The notes beneath the pieces are model-generated. The model made no database searches, had not been told where the DNA came from, and saw nothing but the letters and a program-made list of their open reading frames with translations. The translations under genes were made by a program, and so were the position numbers. This document shows positions 16,768-22,111 of a DNA stretch of 22,111 nucleotides, in pieces. The stretch is from contig CBHYLN010000086.1 in the NCBI GenBank assembly GCA_966128725.1, positions 1 through 22,111 of the forward strand. Direction: 5' to 3'. The stretch comes from JAFDZV01 sp966128725 (lineage in GTDB: Bacteria; Bacteroidota; Ignavibacteria; OLB7). Positions within the stretch are counted from its first letter, which is position 1, and each line of letters starts with the position of its first letter.

Positions 16768-18188
16768 TGGACACCAGCACACCATGCCGCCCTGCAATCA
16801 ATGGTCTGGAGATTGCCAGGTTGGCGGCCAGCGCCGCGCTCAGCCTGCTCATCCTGTGCCTTTGGGCTACCGCGATGTTCGCCCAGACCGACACGATCGG
16901 TGGCATCGTTAACCGCTATACCCGTGTGACGTTTATCGAATGCACTAACAACAGTGCAATCAACGTTGCCGATCCGTATGGGTTCAAGCCCGGTGATCGT
17001 ATCCTCATCATTCAGATGCAGGGCGCGGATGTCGTCACGGCGAACGACTCCACGTTTGGGAGCATCACGAACTACAACAACTGCGGGAACTACGAACTGG
17101 CGACGATCGACGAGATCAACGGGTACACGTTTGTGTTGCACTACGAACTGGCGCGAACGTACACGCTCTCCGGGATCGTTCAGGTGGTGCGTGTGCCAAC
17201 GTACACAAACGTGGTGATTGGCGACACGCTACGTGCAAAGTCGTGGGACGGCTCAACGGGCGGGGTGTTGGCGTTGATCGCGAGCGACACAGTTACGATG
17301 CATGCTGATATGGACGTCAGCGGCGCCGGGTTCCGCAGTGGGTATCAATATGGTGCAACATTTGTTGGCGACATTGTTGACTACCGAAACAGCCAGAAAA
17401 GTTACTACAGTTACCCCACCGTATATGTGTGCGGGGTACCATCGGATACGGCATCGTTCAAGGGGGAGGGTGTCAGCCAAGCCACCGCCGGGCGAGCAGG
17501 GGGCCGTGGGTTCAACGCGAATGCGGGTGGCGGCGGTAATGGAATTGGCGGCGGTGGCGGTTCGGCCGGTGGTGGTGCCGGCGGAGGCAGTTATGGCAGG
17601 GGTGGCAATGGGGGGATAGCCCGCGATGCATCTGGAACCGCGCAGACGCAGTACCACGGGTTGGGTGGGGATTCGGTGGGCTACTCCAATGCCTTGCAAC
17701 GTGTGTACATGGGGGGGAGCGGTGGATGGGGTGGCCTGGATGAATTGGGTAAGAAGGGGCCGGGGAGCGCCGGGGGTGGAATCGCGATCATTCGGGCGAA
17801 TACGGTGATCGGTAACTCTCACAGCATCCGTGCCGATGGTGATACGAGTATCGGTGTCAGTTTGGCAACGGTCAAGCCAAGCGGTGGTGGCGGTGCCGGC
17901 GGGGCAATCGTGTTGGACGTGCAGCACTACGACAGCGACGTGACTGCGAGCGTACAAGGCGCGCCCGGACAGAACGCAAGTATCTGCAACGCAAGCGGCG
18001 GCGGCGGTGGTGGTGGCTGTGTGTGGTTGGCCGGCAGCAGTGCGACGCCGGCGAACCTGACGATTCAAAAGAACGGGGGTGTCGGAGGTACCGAAGGTGG
18101 CTGTGACCCTGTGCGTGATGGCAATCCCGGTGCCAACGGCGGTGTTCTTACCAATCTCCAAATTCCGGAGGGTACAACACCCCGATAA
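16767..18188 (+). CDS. Exported glycine-rich adhesin-like protein (unit 1, full copy)
   Basis: The ATG overlaps the previous stop by one base (TGATG). The 473-residue protein has a signal peptide with a long N-region (LSLLILCLWATAMFA before QTDT, cut near residue 39). The mature N-terminus TDTIGGIVNRYT leads into PGDRILIIQMQGADVV and NCGNYELATIDEINGYTF, a segment I associate with large Bacteroidota surface proteins. After this come strands typical of a beta-solenoid (TGGVLALIASDTVTM, AIVLDVQHYDSDVTASVQG) and very glycine-rich stretches (residues about 240-290 and 370-425). It ends at NLQIPEGTTPR without the T9SS tail that such proteins often carry, so it may be a truncated or tail-less form. 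A surface or matrix role is inferred from composition. The partial copy at 20515 shares a 250-base stretch with it. Confidence 0.9.
   Translation: MDTSTPCRPAINGLEIARLAASAALSLLILCLWATAMFAQTDTIGGIVNRYTRVTFIECTNNSAINVADPYGFKPGDRILIIQMQGADVVTANDSTFGSITNYNNCGNYELATIDEINGYTFVLHYELARTYTLSGIVQVVRVPTYTNVVIGDTLRAKSWDGSTGGVLALIASDTVTMHADMDVSGAGFRSGYQYGATFVGDIVDYRNSQKSYYSYPTVYVCGVPSDTASFKGEGVSQATAGRAGGRGFNANAGGGGNGIGGGGGSAGGGAGGGSYGRGGNGGIARDASGTAQTQYHGLGGDSVGYSNALQRVYMGGSGGWGGLDELGKKGPGSAGGGIAIIRANTVIGNSHSIRADGDTSIGVSLATVKPSGGGGAGGAIVLDVQHYDSDVTASVQGAPGQNASICNASGGGGGGGCVWLAGSSATPANLTIQKNGGVGGTEGGCDPVRDGNPGANGGVLTNLQIPEGTTPR
16884..17133 (+). repeat. Highly conserved 250-base segment, copy 1
   Basis: This stretch begins at the first codons of the mature protein (CAGACCGACACG) and ends within GGGTACACGTTTG. 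It aligns without gaps to 20620-20869; my hand count is about 21 mismatches in 250 bases, most at third codon positions. Similarity stops abruptly at both ends: the signal peptides upstream and the sequence downstream are different. Confidence 0.9.
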
Positions 18189-18214
18189 CCAGCGTATGGA
18201 TAGAATGATGATCA

Positions 18215-18249
18215 AACCGCCGTGCCGTAGTGTGCGGCGGTTCGCTTTT
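18215..18249 (+). terminator. Intrinsic terminator after the unit 1 glycine-rich gene
   Basis: AACCGCCG at 18215-18222 pairs perfectly with CGGCGGTT at 18235-18242, and the 3' arm is followed by CGCTTTT. The GC-rich 8-bp stem, short T-tract and position 27 bases after the stop fit a Rho-independent terminator. The rest of the gap (18250-18411) has no gene; I see two TTGAC boxes at 18262 and 18272 but no well-spaced -10 box, so I do not call a promoter. Confidence 0.6.
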
Positions 18250-18411
18250 GTGGCGGGGTGGTTGACGAACGGTTGACATTGGTGCCTGGGTAAATAGCGA
18301 CGATCTCGAGAAGAAGTAAGCCGGATCGCTACCCGAAAAGATGGTCACTGCTTGAGGCGGCAAAAGCGATCAATGTTCAACTGTGTCCTGCAAGTTGCGG
18401 GGAGTCGCGTA

Positions 18412-19170
18412 ATGAGACGAATAGTGAATGGCGCTGAATCGCATATGCTGGTCGCAAGCCGAAAGGAAAAGTTCCATTCGATTAGTATCGTCACCGCAGT
18501 ATCCCTGCTGGTGACCCTTGTTGGTGTCATGGGCTGTGAACGGGTGGAACCGCAGGTGGACGTGCTTGCTCGGAAAACCTACGACCAGCGTAGTATTGCG
18601 GATGCAAAATGCATCGAATACGTCGTGCGATGCCAGAGCGCTCACAAGTTCGGGCCGTGTTGGTCCTGGGTGACCCCGGTTGATAGCATGCGAATATGGT
18701 GCGATACGATACTGTATTCACCGTTGCGCACAAAGCTCTTCGCGATTATCGTGGTTCGCAATCCGGTGCCGGAGAGTGAGCTTACCGATGAGCGCCGTAG
18801 TCGTCCTTACTCCTATGCAGCTCGCGCGGTTGTTGGATTTAGGACGTCGGTGGCCGCCAAGTGGCAAATTTATCCGTTCGAGCAGTACGCGGCATACTAC
18901 AGCGACCCGACTCGTGCGATTCGCGGTGCACGGAGGTACTACTTCAATGAGCTCGCGGCCGATGGCGAATACATTGCGAATTCCGCTGGCACAGAACTTG
19001 TGCCTGCAAAATTTAGATACAACGTGGACGACCCGAAGTTCTGGGATAGCAGTCTTGTATGGAGGAAGGGAGCACGGATACCTGGGTATTATAATTTTCA
19101 AACGGCAAGCAAAGCACTACCAGGAGATTCGGGTGCGGTGCTGAGTCCCCCGCCATGCTCTTGTCCCTAG
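18412..19170 (+). CDS. Lipoprotein of unknown function (unit 1)
   Basis: The frame is open from a TTG at 18352, but GGGGAG at 18399-18404 lies seven bases before the ATG at 18412, which I choose; ATG 18445 is an alternative with no visible ribosome binding site. From 18412 the protein has 252 residues. A hydrophobic run (SIVTAVSLLVTLVGVMGC) ends in a lipobox-like VMGC, with the cysteine at residue 42, or 31 from the later start. The mature part is basic and rich in Tyr and Arg, with YVVRCQ, WSWVTPVDSMRIW, YSPLRTKLFAIIVV and ARRYYFNELAADGEY. The C-terminus ends PPPCSCP. I recognise no family. A short run, I-x-Y-x-P-[L/I]-R-x-x-L, recurs in the exported protein at 21806. No enzymatic motif is visible. 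Confidence 0.78.
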   Translation: MRRIVNGAESHMLVASRKEKFHSISIVTAVSLLVTLVGVMGCERVEPQVDVLARKTYDQRSIADAKCIEYVVRCQSAHKFGPCWSWVTPVDSMRIWCDTILYSPLRTKLFAIIVVRNPVPESELTDERRSRPYSYAARAVVGFRTSVAAKWQIYPFEQYAAYYSDPTRAIRGARRYYFNELAADGEYIANSAGTELVPAKFRYNVDDPKFWDSSLVWRKGARIPGYYNFQTASKALPGDSGAVLSPPPCSCP

Positions 19171-19229
19171 ATGCTGGATATGCGCTGACTATACCCGAGA
19201 TGGAATTGCCGCAGCCAAACAACGAAATC

Positions 19230-20507
19230 ATGAACAACATACATACGCTACTACTCGCCGGGTGCCTGTTCGTGGCACTTGCCGGCAGCCTGCAGGCTCA
19301 GATACCCGATTCCGTCATTCGTGTGCCGGCGGCAGGTGTTGACTACGTTCGCTTCTCCATGAGCGGCAGTTACTTCCTTACTGGCCAGGATGATACCATT
19401 CGTGTGTGGAGCGTACTAGGTGCACAGGAGGTGGGTGTGCCGTTCAAGATGGGGGGCAATGGTGGCTATGCGGCGTTCCTGCCGGGCGATACAGCAATCG
19501 TGACGGCGGTGTTTAATGCCGACAGCGTGTTCAAGGTATGGAACTGGCGAACTGGCCAAGTAGTCAAGACTGTGCATGTGTTTCGGCCGTTGCAGGGCGC
19601 GGTGCTGAGCGGGGATGGAAAGCGAATGGCAATCAATGTGCTGTATCCGGCCAAGCAGATCGAGTATTGGGATATTGAAAAGGAACAGTATCAAGGCGTG
19701 GTGTTCGATGCAAAGGATGGTGTCCAGGATTTTCAGATTGATTCTGCCGGAAAAATTGCCATTGTCAAACAAGGGCTTCCCTCGCGGCTTTATCGAATAC
19801 TTCTGGAATCCACAACACTGGATACATTGAGTCGAGTGCTCCCTGTTCTGGATAAGTCCGTTCTGAGCAGGGATGGATCGTTGATTGCGTGTACCATGAC
19901 GCGTCGTCGCCCTATTATTTACAAAGCAGCAACGTTGGATTCCTTGTATGCTCTCGACGTGCCAGTCAGTCAGTCAATGCTTGTAAGCCTCGACTTCTGT
20001 GGCGGTGCGGATCGCATTGTTACAATCACCCGAGGCTCGGCGACTCGAAAGGATTCCGCGCAATTGGAGCTGTGGGATGCAAAGACAGGAACGCGGATAG
20101 CTCTGTTGTCAACAGATTCCACGCTTGGGGGGGGAGTGGTCTATGGGTCGCCACGAGGTGACTACGTTATCCTTGCAAATCATGGTTCATTGCTTCTGTG
20201 GCCTATCGTTCGGCATACCAATGCAGTTGCCGGAGATAGGATAGCTGCCCCACTATCGTTGCAGATGTATCCGAATCCAGCATCTGATTATGTATCCGTG
20301 GCGTACAAACAAGTGCGTCCCGGCAGGGTGAGCATTGCAATTGTCTCAGTGAACGGTCGGAGTGTCTTTGTCAGGGGCTCGAGTCTCCAACCTTCAGGTG
20401 AACATATTCATGTCGTCCATGTCGATGGTATTCCGTCTGGAGCATACTTGTGTGTCATGGATACGCCCGATGGACGCGTTTCGCTTCCTATAACGATCTG
20501 GCACTAA
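19230..20507 (+). CDS. Secreted WD40-like beta-propeller protein with T9SS type A sorting domain (unit 2)
   Basis: The frame extends upstream to 19155 and would overlap the lipoprotein gene, but the ATG at 19230 gives a clean signal peptide (LLLAGCLFVALAGSLQA before QIPDS), so it is chosen. The 425-residue protein is a paralogue of the 15478 product: it shares the mature start PDSVIRVPA, the blades TIRVW, DSVFKVWNWRTGQ, LELWDAKTGT and LLLWPIV, and a T9SS type A tail from YPNPASDYVSVAYKQ (Pro near 348) to IPSGAYLCVMDTPDG. By eye the two proteins agree at roughly half of positions. An L-A-G-C match within the signal looks like a lipobox but lies only 12 residues from the start, so signal peptidase I processing is more likely. 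The gene is followed after seven bases by a shortened copy of the glycine-rich protein, repeating the order of unit 1. Confidence 0.92.
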   Translation: MNNIHTLLLAGCLFVALAGSLQAQIPDSVIRVPAAGVDYVRFSMSGSYFLTGQDDTIRVWSVLGAQEVGVPFKMGGNGGYAAFLPGDTAIVTAVFNADSVFKVWNWRTGQVVKTVHVFRPLQGAVLSGDGKRMAINVLYPAKQIEYWDIEKEQYQGVVFDAKDGVQDFQIDSAGKIAIVKQGLPSRLYRILLESTTLDTLSRVLPVLDKSVLSRDGSLIACTMTRRRPIIYKAATLDSLYALDVPVSQSMLVSLDFCGGADRIVTITRGSATRKDSAQLELWDAKTGTRIALLSTDSTLGGGVVYGSPRGDYVILANHGSLLLWPIVRHTNAVAGDRIAAPLSLQMYPNPASDYVSVAYKQVRPGRVSIAIVSVNGRSVFVRGSSLQPSGEHIHVVHVDGIPSGAYLCVMDTPDGRVSLPITIWH

Positions 20508-20514
20508 TGACCAT

Positions 20515-20874
20515 ATGGCAAACCCTAAAACCATGAGGAACAAGTTGCTGCATAAAATGGCACCGAAGTATGTGGTATCGCTGATCGCACTGATTCTCAG
20601 CATTACCGTGGTGTCCGCGCAGACCGACACGATCGGTGGGGTCATCAACCGGTATACCCGCGTGACGTTTATCGAGTGCACCAACAACAGCGCAATCAAC
20701 GTTGCCGATCCATATGGGTTCAAGCCCGGTGACCGCATTCTCATCATCCAGATGCAGGGCGCGGAGGTCGTCACGGCGAACGACTCCACATTCGGGAGCA
20801 TCGCGAACTATAACAACTGCGGGAACTACGAGCTGGCGACGATCGATGAGATCAACGGGTACACGTTTGGATGA
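20515..20874 (+). CDS. Truncated copy of the glycine-rich exported protein (unit 2)
   Basis: This 119-residue frame has an intact signal peptide (YVVSLIALILSITVVSA before QTDT) and then only the N-terminal segment of the 16767 protein (TDTIGGVINRYT, PGDRILIIQMQGAEVV, NCGNYELATIDEINGYTF). It then ends after one Gly at TGA, exactly where the longer protein continues into its solenoid and glycine-rich part. It is therefore either a truncated pseudogene fragment or a short secreted form keeping one domain. The mismatches to copy 1 are mainly synonymous, so the reading frame has been kept under selection or the copy is recent. ATGs at 20533 and 20557 are alternative starts. It follows the T9SS gene by seven bases. 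Confidence 0.7.
   Translation: MANPKTMRNKLLHKMAPKYVVSLIALILSITVVSAQTDTIGGVINRYTRVTFIECTNNSAINVADPYGFKPGDRILIIQMQGAEVVTANDSTFGSIANYNNCGNYELATIDEINGYTFG
20620..20869 (+). repeat. Highly conserved 250-base segment, copy 2
   Basis: This is the partner of 16884-17133, same orientation and length, about 21 hand-counted differences. The similarity ends at GGGTACACGTTTG, followed here by GATGA, which supplies the stop codon. The breakpoint therefore coincides with the truncation of the gene. Confidence 0.9.
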
Positions 20875-20901
20875 CTGAAGTAACGTAAGGTGAGGTCGGT
20901 A

Positions 20902-21537
20902 ATGAAGGCTGTCTCCATTGTGGTGGTCTGCATCGTTTCGATCATCGCATTCGAGGGATGCGCGAATGAACACAGCGCGCGTGCTCCATTGTACTATGCT
21001 GAATTCATGGAATCCGGTGGGCTTCACGTTGATACAAACTACGTTTACACTGATACAGACTTGGCACGCCTCAAGGCGACGTTCGAGTATTATTCTGATG
21101 GTGAGTTTGTTGTGGACAGTTACGGTCACACATTGATGGTTCCGCTTGCGATTGCAGCGGATACGCAATATGTCGCAAATCTCATCAGCAAATCTCGTGA
21201 CAGTGTTTGGTATTACGAGCACATAGATCCGGGATCTTTGAACGAAGTCAAATACGCACAGATGGTGTACATCGCGCAAGATAGCACTGGTCGGTATTCT
21301 GTTGACTCAAGTTATGCTTCTGATCCTGCCGCGTTGTGGCGCGTGCAAGCCACATTGGTTCATTTAGGTGTTGATGTCAGGTTGGATACGGTACGTGGAG
21401 TGCTAATAATGCCTGAGATTCTTTGCAGTGATTCGGCATACATCGCGGAGATTCTGCGATTGTCTCGTGATAGTGCTTGGTACTATGAGCACGTTGATTC
21501 AAGTGGCCGAGGCAGCCTTCCTATGCCTGGTCGGTAA
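20902..21537 (+). CDS. Lipoprotein with two internal repeats (unit 2)
   Basis: The ATG at 20902 follows AAGGTGAGG (20887-20895) with a six-base gap and is preferred to the GTG at 20890. The 211-residue protein starts with a hydrophobic signal (AVSIVVVCIVSIIAFEGC); the cysteine at residue 20 is a likely lipidation site, although Glu at -2 is unusual. The mature part holds two copies of a domain of about 73 residues (roughly 40-112 and 130-203). Each begins near a V-D-[ST] strand and ends with SRDS[VA]WYYEH[IV]D. The best-kept part is the C-terminal motif; the rest is divergent, so the duplication is old. I recognise no family. The DNA is AT-richer than the Rhs genes. It lies 27 bases after the truncated glycine-rich gene. 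Confidence 0.82.
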   Translation: MKAVSIVVVCIVSIIAFEGCANEHSARAPLYYAEFMESGGLHVDTNYVYTDTDLARLKATFEYYSDGEFVVDSYGHTLMVPLAIAADTQYVANLISKSRDSVWYYEHIDPGSLNEVKYAQMVYIAQDSTGRYSVDSSYASDPAALWRVQATLVHLGVDVRLDTVRGVLIMPEILCSDSAYIAEILRLSRDSAWYYEHVDSSGRGSLPMPGR

Positions 21538-21662
21538 TAGTCGTGAGTGCCTCAGCCGTAAGCGCCTTAGCCATGAGGCTGCGCTCTCTGCTGCCTTGCG
21601 GCGATACTAGGTTTTGTTGCTGGGCATTCAAAATGATGCTCTGATCATCCAAAGGCCTGCAT

Positions 21663-21782
21663 ATGAACAACGCTGTCCAACATACAGATCTGCTTACCAC
21701 CTGCCTTGTCGCGCGTACCGGCAGTCTGCGGGCTCAGATGCTTGCCCCATTATTTGCCATATCGCCATTGTCGAGCGATTGA
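21663..21782 (+). pseudogene. Decayed remnant of the WD40-like/T9SS gene signal peptide (unit 3)
   Basis: A 39-codon frame from ATG 21663 to TGA 21780-21782 reads MNN-AVQHTDLLTTCLVARTGSLRAQ. It aligns with the signal peptide of the 19230 protein (MNN-IHTLLLAGCLFVALAGSLQAQ), sharing MNN, HT, LL, CL, GSL and AQ with small indels. At DNA level ATGAACAAC, CCGGCAG-CTGC and GGCTCAGAT are shared. After AQM the similarity is lost within a few codons and the frame stops. No ribosome binding site is seen. The 125 bases before it (21538-21662) show only a loose GCCTCA/TGAGGC inverted repeat. This reads as the 5' scar of a third cassette copy. Confidence 0.6.
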
Positions 21783-21805
21783 TCGGTCAGTACCAGGTGA
21801 TAAGT

Positions 21806-22111
21806 ATGTCGTTGCTGCGTGTTCCGATTTTCGTGTTGATACTAAGCCTTATTGGCGTGGGTATGTTGATGGCACAGTCACAACGTGTCGGCGACTCAGA
21901 TGTGGCATATCCTGAGGCCCCAAAGTCAGTCGTGTGCGGTGTTGATACGGTTTCAATGCTGGTTGCGGTTGAATACAAAGTGGGGCTCTCGCAGGATCAA
22001 TATCACTATATCGCACGTCAGAATAGTATGTGGCAGAGTCTTGATCCGTCTGGCGAACTTGATCGCTCGCGGATTTTTTACTATCCCATTAGGCAGAGTT
22101 TGGAGTATGCT
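21806..22111 (+). CDS. Exported protein of unknown function, 3' end outside the window
   Basis: From an ATG with AGGTGA at 21795-21800 the frame is open for 102 codons to the window edge. A signal peptide is clear (VPIFVLILSLIGVGMLMA before QSQRV). The visible mature part includes APKSVVCGVDTVSMLVAVEY, DQYHYIARQNSMWQSLDP and SRIFYYPIRQSLEYA. The last piece resembles TILYSPLRTKLFAII of the 18412 lipoprotein, and W-x-x-[LV]-x-P precedes it in both, so the two may be distant relatives. No known family is recognised. It occupies the third-gene position behind the decayed WD40-like remnant. Confidence 0.8.
   Translation, partial: MSLLRVPIFVLILSLIGVGMLMAQSQRVGDSDVAYPEAPKSVVCGVDTVSMLVAVEYKVGLSQDQYHYIARQNSMWQSLDPSGELDRSRIFYYPIRQSLEYA

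Noticed and set aside
18262..18290. TTGACG/TTGACA boxes as a promoter for the 18412 lipoprotein
   Set aside because: No -10 like box is found at 16-18 bases from either, and this group often uses a different promoter consensus.
19155..19229. Upstream start for the second WD40-like gene
   Set aside because: It would place 25 residues before a good signal peptide and overlap the lipoprotein gene.
19245..19270. Lipobox L-A-G-C in the 19230 protein
   Set aside because: The cysteine is at residue 12, too close to the start for a normal lipoprotein signal, and a good signal peptidase I site (LQA before Q) follows. The paralogue at 15478 has no such cysteine motif.

Overview
The window looks like an accessory, surface-protein locus of a bacterium in the Bacteroidota/Chlorobiota group. 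Two proteins (starting at 15478 and 19230) end in a T9SS type A sorting domain, a secretion signal found only in that group. The large Rhs-type proteins use the Bacteroidota-style wording of the family (for example the core ending NPIEFIDLDG). The high GC of most genes and the WD40-like proteins with T9SS tails would suit a Kapabacteria/Ignavibacteria-type genome, but the exact taxon is a guess. All genes read on the + strand. I see no tRNA, rRNA, CRISPR array, transposase or phage gene.

Region 1 (1-14884) is a probable operon of large exported proteins. It holds the 3' part of an Rhs-associated protein (2-2899), a second large exported protein with its own signal peptide and a charged helical tail (3009-5963), a 258-residue exported protein of unknown function (6100-6876), and a 2626-residue Rhs/YD-repeat protein (7004-14884). 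The first two resemble consecutive parts of one larger Bacteroidota protein. The Rhs protein has a signal peptide, a cysteine-rich middle, YD repeats, an inserted block of thrombospondin-type-3 calcium-binding repeats, a complete Rhs core, and then a C-terminal tip of about 295 residues in visibly AT-richer DNA. That layout is typical of polymorphic toxins and surface effectors, whose tips are exchanged while the shell is kept. I do not recognise a known toxin fold in the tip. A small membrane protein (14971-15435) of similar low GC follows directly and is the only positional candidate for a partner or immunity protein.

Region 2 (15478-22111) is built from repeated cassettes. Unit 1 is a secreted WD40-like protein with a T9SS tail (15478), a glycine-rich exported protein overlapping it by one base (16767), and a lipoprotein (18412). 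Unit 2 is a WD40-like paralogue (19230), a copy of the glycine-rich protein cut short after its first domain (20515), and a different lipoprotein with two internal repeats (20902). Unit 3 is a decayed fragment of the WD40-like signal peptide (21663-21782) followed by an exported protein that runs off the window (21806). A 250-base stretch shared by 16767 and 20515 is far more alike than the flanking paralogues, which points to recent recombination or gene conversion.

Taken together the window encodes proteins that are exported or membrane-bound, with a variable Rhs tip followed by duplicated and decaying secreted-protein genes. Roles in cell-cell competition or adhesion are inference from family and context, not shown by the sequence.
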